From the NCBI GenBank assembly GCA_037954235.1, contig JBBMOA010000004.1, positions 11,062,101 to 11,126,100 of the forward strand: a DNA stretch of 64,000 bases. Reading direction: 5' to 3'. The notes beneath the pieces were generated by a model. That model had not been told where the DNA came from. It saw only the letters and a program-made list of their open reading frames with translations, and did not search any database. The stretch's first letter is position 1. Each line of letters opens with the position of its first letter. Of the stretch, positions 49,501 through 62,700 are shown piece after piece. Position numbers and translations under genes: made by a program. The DNA comes from Aulostomus chinensis. Lineage: Eukaryota > Chordata > Actinopteri > Syngnathiformes > Aulostomidae.

Positions 49501-52500
49501 CTAATCTGCAATATTTAAAAACAAAGAGCTCACATTTGAGAGGGTGAGACCAGACAGTGTTTCACATTTTTGTCTCATAAATTAAGATTTATTGGTGGAA
49601 AAGACTCAAAACCAGTGGCGTACATTCCTAACCCTATGATAATGGAGGACTGACAGGTACAAATCATCTCACAATTGTAATGCACATATTTACAGACATC
49701 TACAGACCAAATGAGGAGGTTTCACGCCTCCAACTTTTTTTGCTGAAGCTTGAAGAACTCACTAACAGTTTATTGCAAAACAACCCCATTGAGGACAAAC
49801 CCTAAAAAAGTTTTCCAAACCCATCAAATTTCATGCCAAAACAGCCCCAACAAAGCCACATCCAAGCTGGCCGAGGCCACGGTAAGAGCTTGAAATCTGA
49901 AATTCAACAAAACAAAAGCAAACACAACAGCAGTAATGAGAGGTCGTGAAAGCAAGCAGCAGCCACTGTGAGTCAGATGTGAAGCAACAGAGCAGCGAGC
50001 GAGTCGCTATCAGTCATTTCTGACGACTTCATTGCTAAATACCCCTCATTCGGTCCGGCACTCCTCCTACGAGTGTGTCTGAAGGTTGATCAAACACAGA
50101 GAGCAAACACTTGCGTGTTTTTATGACATGCCCTGTGAGCACTCCGGGGAAGTTCAGTTCTAGAGAGCAGAATCACTTGTTTTTCTCTGGGAAAAGGGAA
50201 GGAACTGCTGTTTGTTAACTGGGAGTAGGCTAAAATGAAAGTTGCGTGAATGTCATTTACTACCAAATATAGAAAGAACATGAATTCACCTTTAACACAT
50301 CCAAAAAAATCTGGGTTCTAAGAAATGATTCTTCTCCCAAAAAGTGTTCTTTGCCTTCTCAGTAAAAGTTAAAACAGGTATTCGACACTAACAAAGAGGT
50401 TTTTTTTTTTTAACCACCTGCATTACTCCTTTTAGTTTTAACACAACGACAGTTAATTCATGAACAACAAAGCCCTTTTAACAACACTAAACTTCTGACA
50501 CATGAACACAGATTCACCCTCGCTGGAAGAAACAGCCACACCCAGCTAAAAACAGCTAATCCTCTCTACCCCATCAAGAAGGTGGAAGATCGTTCAGGTG
50601 TGTTTTACCCTGAAATCAACACCAATCTTTCTGCTACGACACAATGGACACAATGGGGACGTGAAAGGGAGGCGTGTCTGTGGAGGCTGATGATGGGAAA
50701 CAAGACCCGTGTGTCATCGTGATGACTACAGTGTCGCTAATCAGACAAGCCCTTCACCTTGGCTGCGGTGGAAAATCCCCTTTAAAGAGCACGAACGAAC
50801 AAACACACACACACACACACGCTTCTTCCCACACGAAGCTCGCCAAAACGCACTGACTGATATTCAACCAGCCGAATTCTCAAAAAACCAGCATCAACCC
50901 CAAGATGAGCCAGGATCAACGAAAACCAGAACATGAAGGTTTTTGGAGTTCTCCTCTAAAATGCAGGACGCTACACTGAGAGACAGACACTCGCTTCACC
51001 TGATGTGTCACAGGAATGACACACAGCATGAGCGCACATGTGGCACGCAACCCTGAGCGCGTATCCCGTCATTACGCGTCAACCACCTGACATTACGCCG
51101 CTTCTGAGTGATAAGAGGCTGGTGTGGAGCGCCATTATCACTAAGTGTTATTTTTGAGAACACTAATGGTTTTCTATCTCTTCATTAAAAAGCAGAGCAG
51201 CATCAACACATTTAAAAGTGCTTCTCAACAAGCATGATTTAACACGTTTGTATCATAAAAGTCTTGAATTTTTAAGTTTTATTCAAGACTCTATATTATA
51301 TAGGAAATATTCATATTCTGGCACAAACTTGAAACTCAGCGTAGCATGAAGGCTAACAGTTACCAGGACCTGCCTCCCTTTAAAAAGGTCACTAAATAAA
51401 TGTCTTGACTGACCGCTCCAAAAACTGAGGAGTAAACAAAATGATTTGTCGTTGCACAGTACAGGAGGTCATGTTACTGTTGCTATGGGTCGTTGCCATG
51501 TAATCAGCGATGCCTCCAGGAAACCAATATGCCATGATGATAAAACGGCCTGGCAAATAACCGCCATAAAATCATGTTTTTGTACACCGATACTGGACTT
51601 TTGGGTCGGACACCAATTCTGACTTTTGGAGGACTCGCACAAAATGTCAGATAAATCTGTAAAAGGAAATCATTGGTTGACAAATTTGGAAAATCAATAT
51701 ATTGGCTGGTTGAAATGTTATTTTATCAATGCATGTGGGCAGAGCCAGGCTGTTTTGGGTTTCCCCCATCGTTGTGCTTAATTGTGCTCAGTGTCTTCAG
51801 GATGTACATGTTTACTCACAATACACGCGATCATATAACTACCAGGAAAGAAGTAAACTTACTTTATTTCCTAAAACGTCAAATTGTTCCCTTAAATCTG
51901 GTGAGCCCATTAAGGCTGACACTACCAGTTAATCCCGTCACAGGAAAATTCTCCAGTCATTTGCTGAATTCAATAAATATGTGGTCAAACAGAAAACAGA
52001 TGTCAAACACAACTTCACATCTCAGTTGACAGCGTGTGACACAGAAAAGCTGAACGAGAGAAAATTGTGCTTGAAAATGATGAACTGACTCTGTTGCTCA
52101 CCTGCTTATGAGCTGATTGGTGGATTGATTAGCTGTCATTTCGATTGTTTTTGATAAAGGAACTGACGATGTGTCCCGGCCCGGGTGAGAAAAGCCTGCA
52201 GGCGTCTTCGGTATGTAAATGGACACAAAATGTCTAAAATACATATCAAAGCTGATATATCTACAGTGAGCCAACATAAACCAAACTCATTCACAGTTCT
52301 AGCTTTAATAATCATGTTAGATTATTGTAAAATACTGATCTCGCATAACATTCACACCTTAACCTTCAGTTTATCCAAAAATGCCTTCCTGCGGCCCACA
52401 TTTCAAACTGAACCAGACCGCAAGTCTCACTTCCACGCCAAAAGCATCTCTGCAAAGTGGGAGCTGCCAAATCATATAATGGGATGATTGTTTTTAAACA

Positions 52501-55500
52501 CTTTCTGCAGACCTGACTTGTCATTTATCATCATTTAACTCTCACTTTCTCCTCTCCCCTTCAAAAAGACAGCACAACCGCTTCAAAGTGCTCTGTGGTT
52601 TGGTGATAATGGCGGCCAGGAGATCGTAGCGAGACTTAACCTCTCCCAGATGAGCCCAGCCTGCACATGCTTCATTACTGATCATATAAACACAGGAAGA
52701 GCAAGGCCTGCACGCAATTATCTACTCACCCACTTTAACGGTTTGGAGCAAGAAAACCAACTCAAACTTTTTAACCGAAAGGGGACGATGGAGAGCAGTT
52801 GAGCCCCACTGGTTTGACTGTATTCATTCATAAAAAGGGTTGTGGCGTGGGTCTTTGCAGGCTGATGTTTGTACCAAGACCCAGCCTTTAACTGGGATGA
52901 CCTCAAGTTGAGGAAGAATGAATGCTGCTTCATCAGGGAACCATTTCTGTTGCACTGTTTGAGTTTTAAATCTGTCACTTTAACCTGCCTTCTCTCTCGT
53001 CACAGCAACATGCGTTATAGGAACGTTAGGAACATCTACAGCCACATATCAAGAGTGAAACAGCACGGTAGGACTGGAACAAGGCACCTGGTGCCCTTTG
53101 ACCTTTTCATATGATGCCACAGGTGGTCAGTTTCTCTCCAGAGGGGACAGAGAGAGCGGGGGAGAGAAACAGGAGAGGTTAGAAACCGGCCTCAGCACCT
53201 TTTCAGTGAGTTGGGATGAGCTGCGCAGTTACGGGCTGTCACGGGCAGCTGGTCATGTGATTTATCACCGTCAACGAGCGCCATGAGCTTCCTAAGACCA
53301 GGCGCACAGGCAGGACTCTGTTTAAATTAGGAAACAGTTGTGGGGCTGATGGTTATTATCATTACTAATTAACATGGCTCACTAATTGTTTAGTGAGGGT
53401 CAGAAAAACAGAGAAATGCTACTGACCAGTTGCCAAGGTAATCAGTGACGTTTTTAAAGAGGTGATTTACAACGGAGGAGATGTGCTGCTTACTCCAGTG
53501 AGTTCTAGAGAACTACAGATCCCTACAGCTTCATTTCAACACCGTCCCCTTCTCTGGTCTGAGTTCTTTCCTGCATTGCACGGACTTGAATAAACGTATC
53601 TCTAAACTCTCTGCTTGGTCTAAGCTGCCACGGTTGCAAACTAATGTTGTAGCAGCACAATGGCAGCGTAGACACACTACCGTTCAAGCACAGCTGCAAA
53701 CATTAAATGTCAATCCATTGTAAATTAAAAATACATCAGATTATGTTGTAATAACTGATAGTGCAAAGCCTTTCAAGCACCTTGAATGTCTTCCTTCAGA
53801 CTCTTTCCCTTTTCCTCTCCTCAGCTCTGACCAACTCCTCTGATTCTCCATGACGCAGGTGGCTCCTTTCAAAGGCAGATTTATCTTATTATACAACAAA
53901 GCTGACTCCTGTGTAGAAGTTGTGTGCATGTACGTGTGTGTTTCCAGGCATAAAAGCACTCCAGGCCTGTTTGAAGAGATAGCCAGCGCTGCATGGTCAA
54001 GAACAATTCCACTTATGTTCCCTTTGGAAATGCCGTGTGCTGGAGAGGCCAACAGCAAAGGAGACTCATAAAAAGGTTTATGTAACCTGCAGACAATCAA
54101 AACCCAGCAGGTCTCCCAACACACTCACACACTGAAACACACTAATCCTTCCTGCAGAACAATCAGGTTTAAGGGGAACATTTTATTTTTACCCTTAATT
54201 GTTTACCTATTCGTGAAAAGTTTGAAATTGAAAATGGAATCTATGGGTCACTCGTGCTGCCGAATGCTAGGGTCAGGACTACTCCCTGTTTTTTCTTCCA
54301 CCCTGTCATGTTAGGCAGCTATATTTGAAGTTACCAGTATCAGATTCACCTCAAGTACAACGTAGAATGCAGTATCTGTGATTGTTCCAGTCTGCGGGAC
54401 AATCTGATATCAGACAGTCACTGTGTGAGCCCAAAAACAGGATGCTGCTGGTTCCCAGTTAAAGTGACACCTCACTCAGAGTGATTTTTGCCTTCAAGTC
54501 CACAAAAATAGGTGTCTTGAGCTTCTGCCTTATTTCTTTGTGAAGCCAGAATGCAGAAAGTGCCAGCCACGTATATTTAGCTTGAAGCTAACGGCGGCTC
54601 CCCTCGTGTTACCAAGCAAAATCCTCAGCTCAGTGACCAACGCCAGCAGCGGGTTTACCGGGTAACGTGGTACAATAAGAGATGAGATCTCGTGTTTGTG
54701 GTTGGCATGACAGCGTTGTGATTTCAAACGTGCTACTGACACAACCAGAAAAACAAAAAACCACACAGTCACTCACATGATTCTGGCTCTGCCAACCTGA
54801 GGCCTCCTGCTGTGGCAGCTGAGGAAGTTACAGACAGAGACTAAAGTCTAGACTCTTAAGAAATCCCCTTTTCCCTTCACTGCTTTCAATAACTTATCAA
54901 CTAGAAGACTCTGCAGCACGGCTCGACTCAAACTGCAGACACTGACTACCACTTAATGGTCAAAACTAAACCTAGACCTGTTAAAAGATTTTACAAGGAA
55001 GATCAGGTCTTAGTGGGTCATGAGTCTAATCTGCATCAGTAAATGTTGACTAATAGTCTTAAGCCAGGTTCAAAGACGGCCAAGAACAATTCAGTTGAGT
55101 CTTATCACGCCTTGACGAGGCTGGGAAGCAAGAACACACTCACGAGAGTCATGAACAGACTTTTGGAGAGGTCACTTCCCAATAAAGACTGTTCATTTAA
55201 CAACAAACGGGCTTCATGTTGCCCCCTAAAAAAAATCTAAAATCTATTCCTTTGTCAGGATACAGAAACATAACAGCCTCATGAGAACAACATTTCTGAT
55301 CTCTGACAGTTACAGAGCTGTCCCGTAACTTCGCTAGCCAGAGGGCTAACATTACACTGGCTGCACAAAGACTGGAGATGTGGCAAATTCACCTAATTCA
55401 ACTGTCACAGCATTTGAAATCATGAAGGAAAACAAGATTGGAGAGAAATACTCAAACTTGGAGCAGGCCTTGTCTCAAAAATGTCTAATGATCTCAAATC

Positions 55501-58500
55501 CACTCCGAGATATTTGGATATTGATTTACTTTTATACAGTTAAAGTGGCTTATTGACAGGCCACCAGATGCATCAGGACCTGGGCCTCTTACAAATATAT
55601 TAGTAAACTTTGGATCAAGGCAGTTGTTGTGGTGGAACAGGCTAATAATAAAAATCTTTTTTTTTTTTTTATTGGACCAGTAAAAACTGTGCAGGAACAA
55701 AGACGCTAACTACCTCAGTCAGAAACTGATGCTACAGGTTCAAAAGTTCAAATCAGTCAGGTAATACACAGCCTTTCATCTGCTTTCTAATGCACAGAAC
55801 ATGTTTTAGCACTTTAGAAGTTAGTGGTAAACATTGGTTGGCCTTGTAGTGTTGAGGGAACAGGATAGAGAGCTGAAAACAGGCAGGAAGTGACACACAA
55901 TAGAGGAGGAACCAGGCTGAATGGAAGAGAGAGGAGGATGGAGGATTGAGGACGAGGAGGAAAGTTCAGGGGTGAAGATAGACAGAGGTCTCAAGCAACA
56001 ATGCAGGACTAATTACAACTTCAGAACTGGCAGAGTAACACAGTAAAAGCTCTGATGGAGGACAAGTGATGTCAGTTTACTCGTAAAAGGCAAAATAACC
56101 AGTGTGCTATTGCTGGCTGAGAGTAGTTTACGAAAGGAGTGAGAGGGAAAAAGAGGAGAGAAGGGAAGAAAAACAGAGATAAGATCTGTATCGGCCTCCA
56201 GCCGAGACAGTCGGTCTGTCTATCAGTTGCCCTTGGAGATAAAACCATGAGGTACTTTGTCCGCAGCAGATAAAATGGTTGGAATATTAGATCCACAGGA
56301 GAGCGTGACCTCAGATGGGATTCCCCAGAAATTCCCACGATACAAACGAAACAATCAAGGAGAGCGGTGGTAGAAGTCCCGCTGCAGCATCGGTGCAAAA
56401 TGTAGGAGCCAGGCTCCAATCAGCTGCAGCTCCCACATCAGTCAATGGTTCAAGCCACCGCCTCTTTCTTCAGGGTTTGCTCGTCGCTCTATTTTGCTGC
56501 GTCAGCCCTGATATGAGGCGACGCGTATAAGTCCTCCAGAGTGGAGTCATCTCAGGTGTTGCGACAGGACAAGGAAGCAGGCGAACTGCTAAGAATAATA
56601 GTGGGGTATGGGGCCAGGCCCCCGACCCCCAAATCTCTACTCCCCAGCCATTCCTCACTCCGACTGCAATACAAAAGGCGGCCGCGCCTTTGCGATCTGA
56701 TTTTTGTCAATTTGATTTGCTGAGTCTGTTTACAAAGGCCTCTAAAAATCAAATCTTTGCAAATCTCCATCTCTGTCTCATGTTCTGATTGGTTTTAGCC
56801 TGGTCTGCTTCTTGTTCAGCAGTGTTGTGCACGATACTTTTCAAGTTTGTTCAGCGCCGCACAAATGAACCTTTACTTCCTCGCCGGAGGCATGAAATAA
56901 ATGTGGCCATGTCTAAACACAGCATACCTTGAGCGAGCTGCCGGGTGCGGCGAGGTACCATAACCACACTTGGTACACTATGATGTCAGTTTTGCTTCAG
57001 TTTATTCAAAAGCCAAACACAGCCTGGACTTTTGTTTCCTTGACAGTCTTTGAACTGATGACTGGAACAGAAGGGTTCTAGTAAACAGCCATCTGTACGA
57101 CCTGTGAGGAAATAAAGCTTCCTTTTCCAGATTGACACATACTGTGCAGAAGTTCCTCTCACGGCTGACGAAGAGGTGAAAGGTCAGCATGAATGCTGTC
57201 ATGACATACTGCTGCCTGCAATCCTAAGCTGACTTAAAAGCTGGGAATGATTACAGCTGCTGTGCTTTATGGTATAAGTCATCTCAGTCAAGACGAGTCA
57301 CGAGTGAACATACTCATATCTATCTAAATGTATGCATTTATATCTAAAATTATCCTGAATGCATTTGGTATCGACAGAGAGCAGAAGCTGCTCATACAAA
57401 TACATTTCTGCTACTTATTAAGACCTTTATTTGGCTGGGAAGGACGACTGAAATGTAATAATTTCTTATCTTTGGAGGTTTATTTTGCCATCAAAGGTAG
57501 ATTCCATTTGGTACAGATGAGAGGAGGTATTACAGTTTTGCAGTATATTCTGGGCAGGTTAGCCTAGCATTAGCTTGTGCAGAGGACACATAACACTCAT
57601 CCAGCTAGGCTGCCATGTGTCATCAGGTTAGCCTGACTTCTTCACGGGGAAGCTCAGAAGCATTAACAGAACAAACTTGCGTCCGACTGCCACTACCGAC
57701 TGCAGTTGTTGTCCACATTTTTGCAAGACAACGTCAAGATAAATAGAAGTTCCGATGAAGTGGACAGACACTTCTATTGGACTTCTCAGAAGGGCTGAAC
57801 GTCACCTGACACTTGTGGGTGAAGGGCGGACCGCTGACCCGAGGACATCCTTACACAAGCACAACACAACCACAGTCTGAGCAAACCACGTCGAATGTTC
57901 TGAAGCACACAAACAAGCGGCTGTGTGAGAGAAAAGACAGCCAACACAAACTGCAGTATCAATGTGGGACTGTTGATGGTATCGCTACTTCCAGCCGAGG
58001 AAGCTTGACTGGATGTGACAGCTGTCTGAGTCACAACCTTCAGGGTTTGACTTGATACACAAAAGGAGAGATTTCAGACCCCAGCGTTGATCAGTCTGAT
58101 ACGTGTGCAATCACATTTTCCAGCTGTTTAATTTACTGAACTCCTTCATGCTCGGTTCTGTGGTTGAAAACTGACCGTAGTTCAGATTCCATCTCACTGT
58201 TAAGTGCATTGAAACTGACATTTTGGAAGTAAGGCAAAAAAGGAAACACGCATTTCCATCGAATGGTGTGGAGTTAATATACTAGGCTATGTCACGAAGG
58301 CTTTTGTCAGAGGATGCAGTACAAGCAACATAACACACGGCTGTAGCAGGAGGAGGACAGGTCGCCTGGGCCGACTGCAGCCACCAACCAGAGAGACAAG
58401 AAGGAATTACTTTCTTCTGTCCACACGCGCCTGTTGCTGCTACCACCAGCTGCACTTTTAGTGTTGTTGTGTTTAGGAATAACCGGAAAGACTACGACAG

Positions 58501-58799
58501 CAAAAACAGCTGGTCAGACACACGAGTTACAGATTCTCTACAGGCAAATACCGCCTCCGCTGACTGTACAAACTTTGTTTTGAAGGAGACTTCCTAAGTA
58601 TTTCCTGCTTCATTCCTCCCTTAATGTTGGAGGGATGCATGACTTAACATTTGTGTAGTAATCAAACACACCTGTTTAAATTCCATCCTGCTTGGCTGAG
58701 AGCTCCCAGCATCATCGCTGACAGATGATGAATGTCACACTAAGCCTTTAGTCTGAGAGGATGATTTGAATTGAAGATGAGCTGCTGTAGCTGTCCAGC

Positions 58800-58835
<36 letters not shown>

Positions 58836-59021
58836 GTGTGTCCTAAGGGCTGGGAGGGATTTGGGTTTTTTTTCATGTGACACACAGACAGAAAGACCCA
58901 CTGGTCAGTGTGACATTTCACAACAGAGACACTATTCAGGTGGTCGAGTGGTGAAGCGGGGGCTGAAAATGTGTGTGTGTCTGTTGAGGAGTGGGCATAA
59001 AGCCTGCCTTGGAGTGAGTGA

Positions 59022-59066
<45 letters not shown>

Positions 59067-62000
59067 AGACAGAGAGTATGTGTGAGTGTTCTCCCCGACG
59101 TGTGAACGTCCCTTTATTTCATGTGATCAGTAGATTGTCTCTCACCTAAATCTACAGCATTACCACTACCTTTCTACTCTGGGATGAATACAATTGATTT
59201 CATCTCATCTTCAGTTAAAAGGATAACGTATTACTCCTATATGAGCATCAATAGTTAGAATTTGCAGTGTTTTGCTTGCTGTCAACAGCCCTGCTCAGGT
59301 AGATTTAGATCCTCCCAGATAGATCACATTCCTGCTCTTCACTGATTGATGGGCTGATTATGGTTTAGGAGGCCACAACGTTCCAACTATCTCATGTTAC
59401 ACCCAAATACTGTCCTGACGTATGTGCCTGAAAACGTCTGAGGTGAGAATCAGACAAAGCCACATCTTGATTCAGGTTTGAAGTTTTGGAGGATTTGACT
59501 GAAGTGGCATCACTGTACCGGATACATGGGGTCGGTGTTTGCGAACAGAGCTCAACCATGTCGTGTTTCGCTGCCCTCAAACCGACGAGTCATTCCCAGC
59601 TATCAGCTTTGACCGTTTGTACGACAAGTTTTACGCTGTTTTTAAAGCGGTACATCTCGTTTCCCCTTCTGAAGACCCAGAATCAGCTCCTCGGTCCTTC
59701 CGTCTGTCTCTGCCTCTCTGTGTTTGTCTTCCTCTCTCCATCAACTCTCCAGCTTATTAAACTTCACTTTCTCATGCAGACTCCCGCCTGGTTCAGCTTG
59801 ATGAGAAACGTCTCCTTTCTCCCGGGAGACGCTGATTAAAAGTTATGAATGGACAAGAAGTGAACTGCTTGTATTGTTACTGCAAGTACTTCTAGTACAG
59901 TTTATTGGGATCACAACGCAGTGACGCGTTCGATAACTTCCTTATTTTCAGTTTTATACTAACAAATATGGACGCACCATTCTTTTCAGCTTAAATGCAC
60001 TTCCGATGGCATTTTTAAGACTTCTGAAGTTACAAAAACAAACAGTCTCTTCTTTTTAAAGAGGTGCATTGCATTTCAATATCTGTTGACAATACTTGGC
60101 AATATTAAGACGAGTTTATTTGCCAATTTCATCTTGTAGCAATTTTTCTCAGAGTTGTCTATCATAACTAATCAGGACAAGAACGGCGTTTGTAGATGCC
60201 ACATGTCGCTCTGAGAATTAGCGTGAAAACAAAGACGAGTGATGGAAATCATCCCCACTTGCGCTCCCTGGCTTCAACCCTGTGAGGCTTCCAGCTGGAT
60301 AACAATGCCAACGGTAAGCATCTGCATATTTTCGGTGGACCAAGCACCGCTCTGTGGTAAACATCAACTCACAATAACTTTCCTTCTACTTTTCCGATTC
60401 GGAACCAGTAATTTCATACGGCAGACTCACAGATTTTCCCCCAAAAGGACACGTCCCTTCTGTAGCTGTAATTACAGTTGGCATGTGGGAAACCACCAAG
60501 CAGCAGCCAGCGTCCCATTTCAGGTCTGGATCCACAGTTTAAGACCCCACAGGTCACAACCTTTCTTGCGGCACTGTATGGGCCACATTGTGTCTCCACA
60601 CTGCACACACTCACACACGCAAACACACACTGCCATGAGGAATGAAGACCTGTGTTAAGGGCCTGTAATGGAGAAGTGAAGGGGTCATGCATTGCAGAAT
60701 CTGCCCCATTAAGTGGGCTGGCACAGAAGAATGGTTCAATTCTACTACAGTGTACTGAGTCTTGAAAGTGAGGAACAAATCAGCTGTGTTTGTGGGACTG
60801 TCTGGGACACTGTGTGAGCATGTGTGTATGTTGTGAATGCATGCATGTGTGTCCAAGAGTCAGCGAGAGCCACTTGAGGACTGAAACACGCCAGCACTCA
60901 GTCCAGGATCTGGAGGTTGACCTAATTTTGAGCTCCAGACACGATGAGGCCGAATGTCTCAGGTTTTTAACTCTATCCAAAGCTGAGCCTGGACTTAATT
61001 CTCTCAGGCTGTAGGCACCCAAAGACTTCGCAGACAAATAAAATGTAGGTTGGAGCGCATAGATTTATGCAGGGTTCAAAAGCTGAATTGGTGGACAAAA
61101 CAGGTCAGGCAGCTTATCCTCCCTATGTTCTGGATTGTTTTTTTTCTCCCTAAAACTGAGGGTGTGTCTATATGCAAATGAGTGAAACATTTAAACATGA
61201 TCCTTTCACTTCCTGTCTGATATTATAAAGTGGAAGGGGGACACTTATTGTCACATGAAATATAGGCTAAACCTTGCAACTGTCAAGAGGGGATTAAGCC
61301 TCAAAATGATTATGCAAATATTCCTCCAACTTGCACCCAGACATGCCAAACAGCACCGAAAAACTGCTGAATTAATGTCAGCTTCCTCAAAGCAGAGCAA
61401 CACTACTGGTAGTTCTAGAATATGAGAAACTTTATAAAATGATAGGGTCTTCTGATGAATTTGGCATCAAAGCATTTGTTAAGAATGTGCAAATATTCCA
61501 ATGACCTGCTACAAACAGCGTGACAATACTGTTGAATTAATGCCAGTGTCCTCCTGGGCAAAGTATGCCAAAAGGCGGAACATGAACATGTCCAACTTTA
61601 TCTGATAATTCGTTAGAAAGCCATTCAAGAAAAAAAAAAATCACTTTAAAAACACCCCCCCCCGCCCCACCCCTTCTCCAACTGCAATTTCCTTGGTTCA
61701 AGGGGACAAGAGACAACAGGTGGACCTGCAATAAAAGTGGGAATATAATTTAAATGAATGGTGTTTTTAATATTGGGTACATGCCGAATTTAAAGGAGTC
61801 CCCTGGGGATTTCCTGGTGGCTTTTTGCTTTTTTATAGTCCATTTACACTGACGCAAATACGTGGAGAATATTGATTTAGCACTTTGGTGAGCGAGGTTC
61901 TGCGTGACGCGCCCTCTCAGTGATACTGGCCCAGCAAGGAGTCGCCAAAGCTCGGACGGTGTGCGGGGAGAACACGCATCTCCGAGTGTCATGGTTACCT

Positions 62001-62103
62001 TGTTCTCTGTGATTTTTCCTGAAGGTTTCTTGAAGAAAGAGGTCCTGGCCGTGAAAAAGTATTCCTCGGAGTCTTCCTCCAAGCTACTGTAGCCACTGCT
62101 CAT
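32870..62103 (-). CDS. RASSF3: RASSF3, Ras association domain family member 3, complete
   Basis: Small adaptor of the classical RASSF group: a Ras-association (RA) domain and a C-terminal SARAH helix that pairs with MST1/2 kinases; it is a growth-suppressing Hippo/p53-linked factor in mammals. Exons, 5' to 3': 61999-62103, 39590-39697, 37530-37703, 37130-37217, 34772-34887, 32870-33019. They join in phase to 246 residues (human 238). Exon 1 reads MSSGYSSLEEDSEEYFFTAR, the RASSF3 signature, with no C1 zinc finger. The RA domain spans exons 3-5, with GVYTGFIQVQMDL, NTLHISSNNTV, KYALYKRCRRDEQ and FLRLVAGPDGDTLSFVLRE. The SARAH domain is exon 6: WDAFSIPELRNFLRILDKEE to the stop (residues 198-246). 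The exon 5 donor used here (GTAACA) gives GEVLWDAF, matching the spacing in RASSF1/5. Intron 1 is 22.3 kb; introns 2-5 are 0.3-2.2 kb. Confidence 0.96.
33020..34771. other. RASSF3 intron 5
   Basis: The intron contains a purine-rich plus-strand stretch at 33425-33600 (GGAAGGAG-type repeats) and a 691-bp hAT-like element at 33769-34459. A second purine-rich stretch follows at 34500-34720. No exon is seen. Confidence 0.6.
33769..34459 (-). mobile_element. Non-autonomous hAT-like DNA transposon with a BED-finger remnant
   Basis: The ends are inverted: the left begins TAGGGATGGGTACC and the right, on the other strand, begins TAGGGGTGGGTACC. The flanking 8 bases are GTCATCGG (33761-33768) and GTTATCGG (34460-34467), a near-perfect 8-bp target-site duplication, the hallmark of hAT elements. 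On the minus strand, 34114 to 33983 reads KVWLHFIRLNASRVRCNICK, then MKHLNVHG, a BED-type zinc finger with CxxC and HxxxH as in hAT transposases, followed by a stop. The catalytic domain is missing, so it is a deleted, non-autonomous copy. Element and gene strand agree. Confidence 0.85.
34888..37129. other. RASSF3 intron 4
   Basis: The (CA)n tract at about 34905-34940 lies just upstream of the exon 5 acceptor. The intron also holds a foldback inverted repeat at 36393-36862. No exon or gene is seen. Confidence 0.6.
36393..36862. repeat. Foldback (inverted-repeat) structure, about 470 bp
   Basis: The left arm at 36393-36485 and the right arm at 36763-36862 are imperfect reverse complements. 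The core TGCTAGTTAGCTTAGCACA (36448-36466) is matched perfectly by its reverse complement at 36782-36800. Outside the core, TTTTCTCCTCTGTG and GTAGTGGGTGG also pair. The 280-bp centre does not pair. It may be a foldback MITE; no target-site duplication was recognised. Confidence 0.8.
37218..37529. repeat. RASSF3 intron 3, with dinucleotide tracts near both splice sites
   Basis: This 312-bp intron has an interrupted (AC)n tract at 37222-37276, next to the exon 4 acceptor, and a (GT)n tract at about 37467-37522, starting a few bases inside the exon 3 donor (minus strand reading GTGGCCGAC then ACACAC). The unique centre is only about 190 bp. Confidence 0.9.
37704..39589. other. RASSF3 intron 2
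   Basis: The intron holds a GT-rich stretch at 38220-38275 and a poly-C run at about 38914-38934. I see nothing else in it. Confidence 0.55.
44466..44615. repeat. 15-bp minisatellite, ten copies
   Basis: The unit AGCTTTAGCTGCTTY is repeated exactly ten times with no indel. The only variable base is the last: T,T,T,C,C,C,T,C,C,T in order. Each unit carries TTTAGC-type sub-repeats. It lies in RASSF3 intron 1. Confidence 0.97.
45352..45375. repeat. (ATA)n microsatellite
   Basis: A pure ATA/TAA repeat of about eight units lies in RASSF3 intron 1 and is followed by a C run and a T run. Confidence 0.93.
58803..59061. repeat. Two (GT)n tracts, 58803-58842 and 59028-59061
   Basis: Two GT-repeat tracts on the same strand are separated by about 185 bp of unique DNA in RASSF3 intron 1. 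The first is broken once by GCGT. Confidence 0.93.
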
Positions 62104-62700
62104 GGTGCTATTCCACGTCATTTGCGGAGAAAACTTTCTCTACTCGGACGCATCGAACCACCTCGACGTTGACCGCTGCTGGTGTGAAATAACCCCCCCC
62201 CCCTCCCCGAAAAAACTCAAGTCCCAAACTCTCGGGCCGCTCTCTTCAATCGATGTCTGCTCCCTATGGGTGGCTTCCTCTTTCAAATCCGCTCAACAGC
62301 GTCCCAGTCCCCGCTCCTCCTCTCCCGTCCACGCTGTCGCTCCACTCCGCCGACGACTCATTTAAAACGTTCCCATGGTTGGAGAGAAGAGGAAGTTGTG
62401 ACACAGACCGAGGTTAACTAAGTTATACCATACTATACTTCAAAAGTTAAAAAAAACGAATACATATATGGAGGCTACATAACGGAGACGTACAGCTCCG
62501 AAACTATCTCGTCACACTGCTGGTCATTTGTCTGACTGACAGCCAAGGCTACAGTAAAGCGCCGCCCACTACGAGGACTGAAAGCAGCCAACCAATCACC
62601 TTCCTCGCTGTTGATTGACCACGCCCACCACGCGAGAGTGAACCAATCAGCGCTTGGACTGCCACTTTGAGGAGAGCCACCAAAGCGCATGTGGATTAAG
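62104..62700 (-). promoter_or_regulatory. RASSF3 5' UTR and presumed promoter
   Basis: Upstream of the RASSF3 ATG on the minus strand the DNA has several CpGs up to about 62360. Two CCAAT boxes lie at about 62590 and 62643 (CCAAT as read on the plus strand), around a CCACGCCCA KLF/GC-box-like site at about 62620. This fits a TATA-less promoter of a broadly expressed gene; it is inferred from position and motifs. Confidence 0.5.

Larger units (their letters stand above)
39698..61998. other. RASSF3 intron 1, 22.3 kb without recognised genes
   Basis: I found no exon or transposase. Noted contents: a 15-bp minisatellite (44466-44615), (TAA)n at about 45352-45375, an interrupted (GAAA)n tract at 47410-47436, (GT)n tracts at about 58803-58842 and 59028-59061, a poly-T run at about 55658-55670 and a poly-C run at 61657-61665. 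The open frames within it are short and carry no known motif. A long first intron is usual for RASSF3; it may hold enhancers, which cannot be told from one sequence. Confidence 0.6.
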
